Positions 35,857 to 44,967 of a stretch of DNA of 64,000 bases are shown here, one piece after another (the stretch's first letter is position 1; each line of letters begins with the position of its first letter). The stretch spans positions 1 through 64,000 of the forward strand of contig CASDTH010000032.1 in NCBI GenBank assembly GCA_949283655.1, written 5' to 3'. Made by a program: the position numbers and the translations under genes. Source of the stretch: an uncultured bacterium (lineage in GTDB: Bacteria; Bacillota; Clostridia; Oscillospirales; Acutalibacteraceae). The notes under the pieces were generated by a model, which saw only the letters and a list, made by a program, of their open reading frames with translations, was not told where the DNA came from and made no database searches.

Positions 35857-36102
35857 TCAGTCGCTCGTATACGGCAGCAACGCCACATGGCGGGCGCGCT
35901 TAATGGCGGTGGTGAGCTCGCGCTGGTGCGCGGCGCAGGTGCCGGTCACACGGCGCGGAAGGATCTTTGCGCGGTCGGAAATAAATTTACGAAGCCGCGG
36001 CACATCCTTATAATCAATCGTCTCGACCTTATCGACGCAGAAGGAGCAAACCTTCCTGCGGCCCTTGCGTCCGCCGCGCCGGTCGTTGCGGTCAAATGCC
36101 AT
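35857..36102 (-). CDS. rpsR: 30S ribosomal protein S18
   Basis: The 81-residue protein contains CSFCVDK and a later GTCAAHQR cysteine, so it is the zinc-ligand form of S18, and the core [20 protein letters not shown]. It binds 16S rRNA with S6 in the platform of the small subunit. The ATG with AAAGGAGG upstream was chosen. It is the last gene of rpsF-ssb-rpsR. Confidence 0.97.
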   Translation of the reverse strand: MAFDRNDRRGGRKGRRKVCSFCVDKVETIDYKDVPRLRKFISDRAKILPRRVTGTCAAHQRELTTAIKRARHVALLPYTSD

Positions 36103-36159
36103 GAGAAAAACCTCCTTTTCAAACTCTCTCAAATGGCCTGAACCCTTTTACTGAGGGGC

Positions 36160-36600
36160 TCAGAAGGGAAGATCATCATCATCCTGAATCTCTTCAAAAT
36201 CGCCGGTGTTGCCCGTTGCATAAGAAGGAGCGGGCGCCGCCGGTGCGGCATAATCGCTGCGCGGTCCGGTGCCAGTCTCGCTCTTGGAGCCGCAGAAGCT
36301 GACATTGTCGGCTACGATTTCAACCGCCGTGCGCTTGTTGCCCTGCCGGTCTTCATAATTGCGGGTCTGGATCGATCCCTGCACCGCAATCATCGAGCCC
36401 TTGTGGAAATAGCGGGTAACAAACTCCGCCGTCTGCCTCCACGCGACAACATCGATGAAATCCGTCTGGCGCTCTGTGCCCGCCTTTTGGTAGTTGCGGT
36501 CCACAGCAACGCGGAAGGATGTAACAGAGAGGCCGGAACCGGTTGTGCGAAGCTCCGGATCCGCCACGAGCCTGCCCATAATCACTGCGCAATTGAGCAT
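36160..36600 (-). CDS. ssb: Single-stranded DNA-binding protein
   Basis: The 146-residue protein has an OB-fold (MLNCAVIMGRLVADPELR, SFRVAVDRNY, FIDVVAWRQTAEFV), a flexible Ala/Pro/Ser linker and the acidic tip DDDDLPF that recruits repair and replication partners. The location between rpsF and rpsR is the standard Bacillota order. AAGGAGGG precedes the ATG. Confidence 0.96.
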   Translation of the reverse strand: MLNCAVIMGRLVADPELRTTGSGLSVTSFRVAVDRNYQKAGTERQTDFIDVVAWRQTAEFVTRYFHKGSMIAVQGSIQTRNYEDRQGNKRTAVEIVADNVSFCGSKSETGTGPRSDYAAPAAPAPSYATGNTGDFEEIQDDDDLPF

Positions 36601-36615
36601 TCTCTGACACCCTCC

Positions 36616-36903
36616 TTACTTTTTGATGATCAGGGAGCGGATAACGCCGTCCGTAATCTTGAGGATACGGTCAAGCTCCGCCGGAAATTCAGGCGCGCAC
36701 GTGTAATTGAGCAGAAGATAATAGCCCTCTGTTTCGTCGTTGATGGGATACGCAAGCCTGCGCTTGCCCCACTCCTCGACCTCGCCAAGAGTGCCGTTCG
36801 CCTCAATAAGCGCCTTGAACTTCTCCACCAGCTCCGCAATCGCCTCTTCCCCTTGGGTCAGAGAAAAAATGAGCATGGTCTCATAGCTGTTTTGTGCTGA
36901 CAT
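36616..36903 (-). CDS. rpsF: 30S ribosomal protein S6
   Basis: The 95-residue protein has the ferredoxin-like S6 fold with YETMLIF, EEWGKRRLAYPINDETEGYYLLLNY and IRSLIIKK. It pairs with S18 in the ribosome. The ATG with GAAGGAGG upstream was chosen; the longer frame to 37008 runs through the leader and promoter and is not coding. Confidence 0.97.
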   Translation of the reverse strand: MSAQNSYETMLIFSLTQGEEAIAELVEKFKALIEANGTLGEVEEWGKRRLAYPINDETEGYYLLLNYTCAPEFPAELDRILKITDGVIRSLIIKK

Positions 36904-36985
36904 TCTTTTGCACCTCCTTCTGGTCTTTGGCCCCGCACCGCGTGCGGAGCAAGGATAAAGTGCCGTTTCATCTAATAACGGCAGT
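36904..36985 (-). promoter_or_regulatory. rpsF leader RNA, candidate S6:S18 binding motif
   Basis: The leader of about 80 bases forms two hairpins. The first pairs TGCCGTT with AACGGCA (36961-36983). The second pairs CCGCAC with GTGCGG (36933-36947) and includes a CCG near the bulge position, as in the known S6:S18 autoregulatory leaders of this operon. The match is by layout, not by covariance. Confidence 0.5.
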
Positions 36986-36990
36986 TTGTA

Positions 36991-37019
36991 ATTATAGCAG
37001 TTTCTCACCTCCCCGTCAA
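36991..37019 (-). promoter_or_regulatory. rpsF operon promoter
   Basis: TTGACG (37014-37019) and TATAAT (36991-36996) are 17 bases apart on the minus strand. Confidence 0.88.
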
Positions 37020-37021
37020 GT

Positions 37022-37042
37022 AAAAATCCCCTTTTTTAAGGG
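37022..37042 (-). terminator. Terminator insulating the rpsF promoter from thi readthrough
   Basis: On the minus strand CCCTT, four A residues and AAGGG are followed by GATTTTT. It lies just upstream of the rpsF promoter. A second small hairpin, CTGTGC/GCACAG, lies at 37233-37248 nearer thiD. The spacer 37043-37232 shows nothing else. Confidence 0.6.
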
Positions 37043-37287
37043 ACCGATTGTAAGGGGCTGATTGTAAAATGAAATAGGACAGGGGCAAAAGAAAAAGAGT
37101 CAATGGCGAACAAGCGGTATCATTGAAGTCACGAAACAACAAAAGCCACGAAACTTCGCCATAATTCGGCACCATATGACGCAAAACAAAAGGGATTTTA
37201 ATTGGGCCAAATTTCAAAAAATGGATGGAGCACTGTGCTGCTGCACAGCCTCTGAAGAGCATAGGGTTCTATTTTAGTAGTAGCGGT

Positions 37288-38070
37288 TTAAGCGCTTGTA
37301 TACAGGTGATTCAACGGCCCGTTCCCCCGGCCAAGGTCAAGCCCCGCTTTCAGCGCGCCGGTCAAATAGGCCTTTGCCAGCTGCACGCTTTCTGCCAGCC
37401 CACGCCCCTGCGCCAGACCGCAGGCGATTGCAGAGGAAAGTGTGCAACCCGTGCCGTGTGTGTTGGCGGATCGCACACGCTCCCCCTTGAGCCAGTCCGC
37501 TCCCGTGCCATCCCACAGCAGATCGTCTGCACCTGCGTCCAAATGCCCTCCCTTGAGCAACACCGCAGCACCACTCTCTTCAAACAACTGTCTCGCGGCA
37601 CGCTCCATATCACTTTTTTCCCGCACTGGAAAGCCGCACAGTTCCTCCGCCTCGGGCAGATTGGGGGTAATCAGGTATGCGAGGGGGAAAAGCCGTTTGC
37701 GCAGCAGTAAAACCGCCCGTTCATCCAGCAGACGCCGCCCGCTGGTAGACACCATCACCGGATCGATAACCACTCTCTGCGCCTGATAGAAAGCAAGCCG
37801 CTCCGCCACCGCCAAGACGATTTCCTCCCTCCCCAGCATGCCGACTTTTACGGCATCTGGCCGGATGTCCGTAAACACACAGTCGATTTGCCTGGCAACC
37901 AGCTCAGGGGACACTGCCTCCACCGCAAACACGCCCTGGGTATTCTGCACCGTCAAAGCAGTGATCACACTCATTGCATACAGCCTATGGGCTGCAATTG
38001 TTTTAATATCTGCTTGAATTCCAGCTCCACCGCTCGGGTCTGATCCGGCAATAGAGAGCACCGTCTTCAT
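37288..38070 (-). CDS. thiD: Hydroxymethylpyrimidine/phosphomethylpyrimidine kinase
   Basis: The 260-residue ribokinase-fold enzyme phosphorylates HMP and HMP-P to HMP-PP. It has SIAGSDPSGGAGIQADIKT at the N-terminus, VIDPVMVSTSG, and the anion-hole NTHGTGCTLSSAIA. It overlaps the preceding HAD gene by four bases (ATGA), so the two are translationally coupled. It is the last gene of the thi operon. Confidence 0.96.
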   Translation of the reverse strand: MKTVLSIAGSDPSGGAGIQADIKTIAAHRLYAMSVITALTVQNTQGVFAVEAVSPELVARQIDCVFTDIRPDAVKVGMLGREEIVLAVAERLAFYQAQRVVIDPVMVSTSGRRLLDERAVLLLRKRLFPLAYLITPNLPEAEELCGFPVREKSDMERAARQLFEESGAAVLLKGGHLDAGADDLLWDGTGADWLKGERVRSANTHGTGCTLSSAIACGLAQGRGLAESVQLAKAYLTGALKAGLDLGRGNGPLNHLYTSA

Positions 38071-38717
38071 CGCAGCAGCTCCTCCGCTTCCAAAAAGGAT
38101 TGTAGGTAATAATCGGCCAGCCGTCGAATCTGCGCCTGATCCGCCTCAGAGGAGGCGTCATACACCGCAGCGACAGGGAAGCCCGCCTGCTTCGCCGTTC
38201 GGATAGCATAGAGCGCATCCTCAAACACGACGGTCTCCTCCCGGCGCGTGCCAAGGCGCTGCTGTGCCTCCCAAAAAATTTCGGGTCTGTCTTTTGCCTG
38301 CGTTTCCGTGCAGGTCACAAGGAAGGAGAAATAGCCAAGCAGCCCTGTCCGCCGCAGCGCCGCCTGCGCCAGATGCCGGTCCGTCGCTGTTGCGACGCAC
38401 ATCCTGATTCCCCGGCTTTGCAGCGCCTGCAAAAAAGCCGCGACGCCCTCCTTCGCGGGCGCCGTATTCCGGTAGAAAGCCTCAATCCGTGCGTTGATCC
38501 CCGCTACGATCTCCTGTTCAGGAAGAGGGACACCGTAATCGGAGCGAAAATATGCGGCAGCCTGCCGCATTGACATGGTAGAAAGCCGTTCCCGAAGGCC
38601 GGGCCTCGGCTGAAGCCCGAGCCCCTTGAGGTAATCGAGCCCCACACTGTCCCAAACCGGCATAGAATCAAGAAGCGTTCCATCCATATCAAAAATAGCG
38701 CCTGTTATGTTCATCAT
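38067..38717 (-). CDS. HAD-family phosphatase in the thi operon
   Basis: The 216-residue HAD hydrolase has motif I FDMDGTLLDSMPVW, a helical cap, motif II TATDR, and a late motif reading VVFEDALYAIRTAK. It resembles beta-phosphoglucomutase-like phosphatases. Its place between thiE and thiD, coupled to thiD, suggests it dephosphorylates a thiamine intermediate such as ThMP, HMP-P or HET-P; this is inference. Two tandem ATG codons follow AGGAGG; the first was chosen. Confidence 0.85.
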   Translation of the reverse strand: MMNITGAIFDMDGTLLDSMPVWDSVGLDYLKGLGLQPRPGLRERLSTMSMRQAAAYFRSDYGVPLPEQEIVAGINARIEAFYRNTAPAKEGVAAFLQALQSRGIRMCVATATDRHLAQAALRRTGLLGYFSFLVTCTETQAKDRPEIFWEAQQRLGTRREETVVFEDALYAIRTAKQAGFPVAAVYDASSEADQAQIRRLADYYLQSFLEAEELLR

Positions 38718-38810
38718 ATACCGCCTCCTTGCGCGCCGCATTGAAAACGTTTGGCAGTGCGCTGGCGCGCTCCGCCATACTCGCTTGCCCCGCGTGATCA
38801 TCCGTTAGCG

Positions 38811-39446
38811 CTACACCGCCTGTTGTGCTAACGCATACAGCCGCCGCGCCGCATCCTCTGGAGAGGGAGCGGCGAAAATCGCTGATACAACGGCTACCCC
38901 CGCGATGCCACTGCCGGAAAGACGCAAAAGATTCTCCGCCTGAATCCCGCCAATGGCCACAACCGGAATTTTTACCGCTGAGCAAATCGACCGAAGTGTA
39001 TCAAGGGAGACTGCATCCGCATCCAGCTTTGTTGTGGTGGGGAATACAGCGCCCACGCCGAGATAGTCCGCGCCCGCCGCCTCGGCTCGGAGCGCCTGCT
39101 CCACCGTCTGCGCAGAAACGCCCAAAATTTTATCCGGGCCAAGCCTGCGCCGCACCTCGCCCGCCTCCATATCGGACTGGCCGACATGGACGCCGTCCGC
39201 ACCGCAGCGCAGCGCCAGCTCCACATTGTCATCAATGCAAAACGGCACGCGATATCGTTCACACAGTGTTTTCACCGCAAGCGCTTCATCCAAAAACGCA
39301 GCCTCGTCCAAATCCTTTTCCCGCAGCTGCAGCATGGTAACGCCTCCTCTGAGCGATTCCTCCACCCGCTCAGGCAGTGTTTTTCCGCCGAGCCAGGAGC
39401 GATCCGTCACTGCATAGAGCAACAAAGCCCGTTTATCGAATTTCAT
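38811..39446 (-). CDS. thiE: Thiamine-phosphate synthase
   Basis: The 211-residue TIM-barrel enzyme joins HMP-PP and HET-P to thiamine phosphate. It shows LYAVTDR, GGVTMLQLREKDL, DDNVELALRCGADGVHVGQ, GVSAQTVEQA, VFPTTTK and PVVAIGGI. The ATG with GGAAGG upstream was chosen. It overlaps thiM by 14 bases. Confidence 0.96.
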   Translation of the reverse strand: MKFDKRALLLYAVTDRSWLGGKTLPERVEESLRGGVTMLQLREKDLDEAAFLDEALAVKTLCERYRVPFCIDDNVELALRCGADGVHVGQSDMEAGEVRRRLGPDKILGVSAQTVEQALRAEAAGADYLGVGAVFPTTTKLDADAVSLDTLRSICSAVKIPVVAIGGIQAENLLRLSGSGIAGVAVVSAIFAAPSPEDAARRLYALAQQAV

Positions 39447-40251
39447 AGCGTGCCCTTCCTTCCAGCGTTTTTGCATCCAGGTGATACACTGCATCAATCA
39501 GGCGGTTGCGGTAGGTTGCGTTTCCCTCCTCTGGCCTCAGCCTCTCTTGCGCAATTTCGCCGCATACGCCCATGGCGCACACAGCAGCGGCAGCAGCCTC
39601 CAGCGGGCATTCCGGGTTCGCGGCGAGATAAGCGGCCGTCATGGCAGAGAGCATGCAGCCTGTGCCGGTGACGCACCCCATCAGCGGGCGCCCGTTACGG
39701 ATGACAAACGTGCGCTCGGCATCCGAGACCAGATCAATTGCGCCGGTCACGGCCGCTACTGCTCCCGTTTTCCCTGCAAAGGCTTTGACGAAGGCGACGG
39801 CCGTCTCCAGCGTTTCCTCCGTGACGGCATCCGCCGCGTCTGCATCCACGCCCTTTGTGGTGCCGGAGCCGGATGCAAGGGTTTTGATCTCCGAAATATT
39901 CCCTCGGATCACCGTAAAACGGATCGCTTCAATCAGCCTGCGTGCCGTATCCGTGCGCAGCCTAGAGGCCCCCGCGCCGACAGGGTCCAGCACGACCGGC
40001 CTGCCAAGCGCGTTCGCTCTTTTGCCGGCGAGGAACATCCCTGTCACCATGGCGTTGAGCGTGCCGATATTGATATTCAGCGCACCACTGAGGGCCGTAA
40101 TCTCCTCTACCTCCGCTGCATCATCCGCCATCGTAGGCGAAGCGCCGCAGGCAAGCAGAATATTTGCGCAATCGTTGGCTGTGACGTAGTTTGTAATATT
40201 GTGAATCAACGGCGCTGTTTTGCGCACATTTTCCAATTTTTCTCCCAGCAT
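39433..40251 (-). CDS. thiM: Hydroxyethylthiazole kinase
   Basis: The 272-residue kinase phosphorylates the thiazole alcohol for thiamine salvage. It has PLIHNITNYVTANDCANILLA, DPVGAGAS, RGNISEI and GTGCMLSA. No thiazole synthesis genes (thiG, thiF, thiH, thiS) are in the window, so the thiazole may be salvaged or made from a distant locus. The ATG at 40251 has AAGGAGG seven bases upstream. Confidence 0.95.
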   Translation of the reverse strand: MLGEKLENVRKTAPLIHNITNYVTANDCANILLACGASPTMADDAAEVEEITALSGALNINIGTLNAMVTGMFLAGKRANALGRPVVLDPVGAGASRLRTDTARRLIEAIRFTVIRGNISEIKTLASGSGTTKGVDADAADAVTEETLETAVAFVKAFAGKTGAVAAVTGAIDLVSDAERTFVIRNGRPLMGCVTGTGCMLSAMTAAYLAANPECPLEAAAAAVCAMGVCGEIAQERLRPEEGNATYRNRLIDAVYHLDAKTLEGRARYEIR

Positions 40252-40266
40252 CTTCAAGCCTCCTTT

Positions 40267-41571
40267 TTAATCCATGATATCAACGTCTTCCCCGCGCAGA
40301 ATCTTGTTGATATTGCGCACCGCGCACATTTTTCCGCACATGGTGCAGGTATCCTCCCGCTCCGGCGTGCTCTGTGCACGGTAAGCGCGCGCTTTTTCCG
40401 GGTCTATGGCAAGCTCGAACTGCCGCTCCCAGTCCAGCTCCCGTCGCGCCTGGCTCATCTGGTAATCCCACTCGTCCGCGCCCGGCAGGCCTTTGGCGAT
40501 ATCCGCAGCGTGGGCCGCAATTTTTGCCGCGATGATCCCTTCCTTCACATCCTCCACCGTTGGCAGACGCAAATGCTCCGCAGGCGTTACATAGCACAAA
40601 AAAGAGGCTCCGTAGGCAGCTGCAATTGCGCCGCCAATCGCGCTGGTGATGTGGTCATAGCCGGGCGCCACATCCGTCACCAGCGGGCCGAGCACGTAGA
40701 AGGGCGCGCCCTTGCAGATCGTCTGCTCAATCTCCATATTCGCCTGGATTTGATTCAGCGGCATATGGCCCGGGCCCTCGATCATCACTTGCACATCACG
40801 TGCCCACGCCCGCTGCGTCAGCCCGCCCAGCGTAACAAGCTCTTCAATCTGCGGGATATCGCCCGCATCTGCAATGCTGCCCGGGCGGCAGGCGTCGCCA
40901 AGGCTCAGTGTCACATCATATTCCCGGCAGAGCTCCAGGATTTCATCAAAGCGCGCATAAAACGGATTCTCCTCCCCGGTGAGCTCCATCCATGCAAAAA
41001 GGATCGATCCGCCGCGCGAAACAATATTGGTGTGGCGCTTATTTTCTTTAAATTTGCGGGCGGTTTCCCGATTGATCCCGCAATGGATGGTCATAAAATC
41101 CACACCCTCGCGCGCATGCATGCGCACAATGTCAATCCATTCATCCGAAGTAATCGTCTTCAGCGGCTTATTGTAATAAACCACGGCATCATAAACCGGT
41201 ACGGTACCCAACACCGCCTTGCACTCCTGAATCAACTTGTGGCGGAAGGCCTTTGTATCTCCAAAGGAGCTCAAATCCATAATGGCCTCCGCCCCCATTG
41301 CAATCGCCGCCTCTACCTTTTTGAACTCCTCATCCAGATCGAGGCAATCCCGCGACACACCGAGATTTACGTTGATTTTCGTGCGCAGTGTGCGGCCAAT
41401 CCCGCAGGGCTTCAGGCAAGCATGGTTCTTATTTGCCGGAATCACCGCCTGCCCCTTTGCAACCAGCTTACGCAGCGCCTCCGGCTCCATTTTTTCCTCT
41501 GCCGCTACTGCGCAAAGCTGCGGCGTCAGGATACCCTTGCGTGCCGCGTCCATTTGTGTGGTATAGTCCAT
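40267..41571 (-). CDS. thiC: Phosphomethylpyrimidine synthase
   Basis: The 434-residue radical SAM enzyme rearranges aminoimidazole ribotide to HMP-P. The C-terminal cluster motif [12 protein letters not shown] is intact, with the barrel segments [42 protein letters not shown] and MIEGPGHMP. It is the first gene of the operon, downstream of the TPP riboswitch. GGGAGG precedes the ATG. Confidence 0.97.
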   Translation of the reverse strand: MDYTTQMDAARKGILTPQLCAVAAEEKMEPEALRKLVAKGQAVIPANKNHACLKPCGIGRTLRTKINVNLGVSRDCLDLDEEFKKVEAAIAMGAEAIMDLSSFGDTKAFRHKLIQECKAVLGTVPVYDAVVYYNKPLKTITSDEWIDIVRMHAREGVDFMTIHCGINRETARKFKENKRHTNIVSRGGSILFAWMELTGEENPFYARFDEILELCREYDVTLSLGDACRPGSIADAGDIPQIEELVTLGGLTQRAWARDVQVMIEGPGHMPLNQIQANMEIEQTICKGAPFYVLGPLVTDVAPGYDHITSAIGGAIAAAYGASFLCYVTPAEHLRLPTVEDVKEGIIAAKIAAHAADIAKGLPGADEWDYQMSQARRELDWERQFELAIDPEKARAYRAQSTPEREDTCTMCGKMCAVRNINKILRGEDVDIMD

Positions 41572-41614
41572 TTATCTCTTCCTCCCATCATCACCGATGC
41601 TTCGGACAGAAAAG

Positions 41615-41649
41615 CAAAAAGCGGGAAACACCGTTTGGCATTTCCCGCT
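41615..41649 (-). terminator. Riboswitch-controlled terminator before thiC
   Basis: AGCGGGAAA and TTTCCCGCT form a perfect 9-bp stem followed by TTTTTG on the minus strand, 22 bases after the TPP aptamer. TPP binding should favour it and stop thi transcription. Confidence 0.88.
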
Positions 41650-41671
41650 GATCGAAAACAATCGCGCTTTC

Positions 41672-41755
41672 GCTCCCTACGTTGGCATTATCCAAATCAG
41701 GTGTAAGGGTCGAAGTTGATGACTTCCTCTCAGCCTGCTCACAAGCTCCCCTGTC
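41672..41755 (-). promoter_or_regulatory. TPP riboswitch (THI element)
   Basis: The minus strand reads GGGGAGC, then GCTGAGAGG, GACCCTTA, CACCTGATTTGGATAATGCC and finally GTAGGGAGC, the conserved order of the TPP aptamer. It lies in the leader of the thiC-M-E-HAD-D operon. Confidence 0.97.
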
Positions 41756-41777
41756 CATATGCACTTTTATGAGCTTT

Positions 41778-41806
41778 ATGATAGCAGAGTTTCCCCCGGC
41801 TGTCAA
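41778..41806 (-). promoter_or_regulatory. thi operon promoter
   Basis: TTGACA (41801-41806) and TATCAT (41778-41783) are 17 bases apart, just upstream of the riboswitch and four bases past the secA stop. Confidence 0.85.
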
Positions 41807-41810
41807 ATCA

Positions 41811-44579
41811 TTATTTCTGCCGGCTCGCCGCCGCCGACTTTGCCGCCTCTGCCTGATCGGCCTGCATGTGGCACTTTTTATACTTCTTGCCGCTGCCGCA
41901 GTAGCAGGGGTCATTCGGCCCGGGCTTTTTCTCCCTGCGCACAGGGCGCGCCTTGTCGGAGCCATCGGATGCGCCGCTTGTGGAGGTAATCTTCGCCTGT
42001 TGCTCACGGTGGACATCCTCCTCGCTACGCACGGGCACGGTCAGCATGATACGCACCGTGCCCTCACGAATCGAGGCGGTCATTTCATCAAACATGTCAA
42101 AGCTCTCCATGCGGAAGGCAACCACCGGGTCCTGCTGCCCATAAGCGCGCAGGCCAATGCCCTTTTTGAGCTCGTCAAGCGCGTCGATATGCTCCATCCA
42201 GCGCGCATCCACGTTATCCAGCAGCACTTTACGCTCCAGTTGACGCATGATGGCGGGCGTAAACTTCTCCTCCCGCTCGCTGTAGAGCGCATGCGCGCGG
42301 TCAATGAGCGTATTTTGCAGCGTATCCCGGTCAATATCACCTGCAATATCCTCGGGCTTTACCAGCCATTTGTAATTCTCATACAGCGCCTTTGCATTCC
42401 AATCCGCCTTCTCATGGCTCTCCGGGCAGTAGAGATCGACTGCCTGCGTGATCGTCTCATCGATCATCTTCAAAATGGTAGGCTTAAGATCCTCGCCATC
42501 GAGCACCATATCGCGCTGCTTATAAATTAGCTCGCGCTGGCGGTTGATCACATCGTCAAACTTCAGCACGTTTTTACGGATGGCAAAGTTGCGGGATTCC
42601 ACCTTGCGCTGCGCGCTCTCAATCGAATTGGAGACAAGCTTGAGCTCAATCGGGTCATCCTGCAAGCCGCGCGCGGCGAACGTATCCGCCAGATTCGCCA
42701 TCCGGTCGCCGCCGAACAGGCGAAACAGATCATCCTGCAGCGATAGATAGAATCTGCTCTCGCCGGGATCGCCCTGGCGGCCGGAGCGGCCGCGCAGCTG
42801 GTTATCAATCCGGCGGGATTCATGGCGCTCCGTGCCGATGATAAACAAACCCCCTGCGGCGCGGACCTTATCCGCCTCCTCGGCAATCTCCTGCTTATAC
42901 TTCTGATCCAGCTCTGTAAACGTGCGGCGCGCCTGCAAAATCTCCTCGTCGTCTGTCTCCGCAAAGCCGGTAGCCTCGCTGATGAGCTCTTCCCTGATTT
43001 GCATGCGGCGCATTTCCGCCTTTGCGAGATACTCGGAGTTGCCGCCGAGCATAATATCGGTGCCGCGGCCCGCCATGTTGGTGGCGATCGTCACCGCGCC
43101 AAACTTGCCGGCCTGCGCGACGATCTCCGCCTCCTTCTCATGGTATTTCGCGTTGAGCACCTCATGCTTGATATGGCGCTTTTTCAGCATTGCGCTTAAA
43201 AGCTCGGATTTTTCAATGGAGACCGTGCCCACCAGAACGGGCTGCCCCTTTTGATGGCACTGCTCAATCTGATTGATGATGGCTTTATACTTCGCCTCAA
43301 CCGTCGCATACACGGCATCTGGGTGGTCGTCGCGAATCATCGGCTTATTGGTGGGGATTTCTACCGCATCGAGCTTATAAATCTCCTGGAACTCCTCGCT
43401 CTCGGTCATCGCCGTACCGGTCATGCCGGAGAGCTTGGCATACAGACGGAAATAATTCTGGAAGGTGATGGTTGCAAGCGTTTTATTCTCCGACTCGACC
43501 TTCACGCCCTCCTTCGCCTCAATGGCCTGATGAAGGCCCTCACTATAGCGGCGCCCCAGCATAATGCGGCCCGTGAATTCATCGACGATGAGCACCTGCC
43601 CGTCCTTGACCACATAGTCGACGTCGCGCTTCATCACGCCCTGGGCGCGGATGGCCATATTGAGGTGGTGCTGAAGGGTGAGGTTCTCCATATCCATCAG
43701 GTTGTCCACATGGAAATAGGCTTCCGCCTTTTTGACGCCCTCTTTCGTGAGCACAGCGGTCTTCGCCTTTTCATCGACGATGTAGTCAGCGTCCGCCTCC
43801 TCCTCGGCGTTTTTCTTGCTATCCTGCTCCTTGATGCGCACTACCTTTAGCCGCTTTGCAAACTCGTTGGCCTGGCGGTACAGGTCGGTGGAGGCATCCC
43901 CCTTGCCGGAGATAATCAGCGGGGTACGCGCCTCATCAATCAAAATGGAGTCGACCTCGTCTACAATGCCGAAGTTATGCCCACGCTGTACCTTGAGCTC
44001 TTTATAAGGCACCATATTATCCCGCAGGTAGTCAAACCCCATCTCATTGTTGGTGCCATAGGTGATATCCGCTGCATAAGCCTCTCTGCGCTCCGCGTCA
44101 TTCTTCTCATGCACGATCAAGCCGACCTTCAGCCCCAAAAAACGATAAACCTTGCCCATCCACTCCGAGTCGCGCCGTGCCAGATAATCGTTGACTGTGA
44201 CAACATGCACACCCTTGCCGGAGAGCGCATTCAGGTAAGCCGGCAGGGTAGCGACCAGCGTTTTGCCTTCACCGGTTTTCATCTCAGCAATACGGCCCTG
44301 ATGCAGCACGATGCCGCCGACGATCTGCACCGGGAAGTGCTTCATCCCCAGCACGCGCCAGGAGGCTTCCCGGCAGGCCGCGAATGCATCGGGGAGGATA
44401 TCGTCCAACGTTTCTCCCTCTGCAAGGCGCTGCTTGAGTGCGGGCGTTACCGCCTGCAGCTCCTCATCCGTCTTGGCGGCGTATTCCTCCTCGAGCGCGA
44501 GCACCTTATCCCGCAGCGGAAGAATGCGCTTGACCTCCTTTGTGGAGTAATCGCCAAACAGTTTTTTCAAGAATCCCAT
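41811..44579 (-). CDS. secA: Preprotein translocase ATPase SecA
   Basis: The 922-residue motor drives proteins through SecYEG. Walker A is in [12 protein letters not shown] near residue 100, and [29 protein letters not shown] and the [16 protein letters not shown] arginine-finger region are all present. The C-terminus carries the zinc-binding SEC-C motif [20 protein letters not shown] lies nine bases before the ATG. Confidence 0.97.
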   Translation of the reverse strand: MGFLKKLFGDYSTKEVKRILPLRDKVLALEEEYAAKTDEELQAVTPALKQRLAEGETLDDILPDAFAACREASWRVLGMKHFPVQIVGGIVLHQGRIAEMKTGEGKTLVATLPAYLNALSGKGVHVVTVNDYLARRDSEWMGKVYRFLGLKVGLIVHEKNDAERREAYAADITYGTNNEMGFDYLRDNMVPYKELKVQRGHNFGIVDEVDSILIDEARTPLIISGKGDASTDLYRQANEFAKRLKVVRIKEQDSKKNAEEEADADYIVDEKAKTAVLTKEGVKKAEAYFHVDNLMDMENLTLQHHLNMAIRAQGVMKRDVDYVVKDGQVLIVDEFTGRIMLGRRYSEGLHQAIEAKEGVKVESENKTLATITFQNYFRLYAKLSGMTGTAMTESEEFQEIYKLDAVEIPTNKPMIRDDHPDAVYATVEAKYKAIINQIEQCHQKGQPVLVGTVSIEKSELLSAMLKKRHIKHEVLNAKYHEKEAEIVAQAGKFGAVTIATNMAGRGTDIMLGGNSEYLAKAEMRRMQIREELISEATGFAETDDEEILQARRTFTELDQKYKQEIAEEADKVRAAGGLFIIGTERHESRRIDNQLRGRSGRQGDPGESRFYLSLQDDLFRLFGGDRMANLADTFAARGLQDDPIELKLVSNSIESAQRKVESRNFAIRKNVLKFDDVINRQRELIYKQRDMVLDGEDLKPTILKMIDETITQAVDLYCPESHEKADWNAKALYENYKWLVKPEDIAGDIDRDTLQNTLIDRAHALYSEREEKFTPAIMRQLERKVLLDNVDARWMEHIDALDELKKGIGLRAYGQQDPVVAFRMESFDMFDEMTASIREGTVRIMLTVPVRSEEDVHREQQAKITSTSGASDGSDKARPVRREKKPGPNDPCYCGSGKKYKKCHMQADQAEAAKSAAASRQK

Positions 44580-44967
44580 GGTACTAGTCTCCTCCGTATG
44601 GTTTTAGAAAGGCTGCCGCTTACCCTGCGGCGCTTCCCCACATGCCGGCCCTGCCTCCGTGTGATGCACGAAGAGAAAACCGGCCTAAAAATTCACAATG
44701 TTTTTTCATTATAACACACCGATTCCAAAAAATATATAACTTTTTGATGAATTTTCGATTGAAACACTTTCAACCTTTCCCTTGCGCGTCACGCAGATAC
44801 CGGGCGTTACGGAATGCGTGCGGCAAATGTATCATTTCCAAATCTTTCTAAAATAAAACCGCCTGAATGCAGGCAAAAAACGCAAATACTGAACGTAGCA
44901 GCTCCAACGCATGGCCTGCCCCACATCGCGAGCGCCGTGCACAGGAGAGAAAGGAGTCTTTCAAGCG
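44580..44967. other. Divergent intergenic region with secA promoter
   Basis: On the minus strand a TATAAT at 44708-44713 is preceded by TGT, an extended -10 element for secA, with no clear -35. A GCCTG/CAGGC hairpin lies at 44861-44874. No clear promoter was found for the rightward gene and no other ORF is credible. Confidence 0.5.

Noticed and set aside
39481..41706. 741-codon open frame antisense to thiM and thiC
   Set aside because: It is a codon-bias shadow of two certain genes and also crosses the TPP riboswitch.
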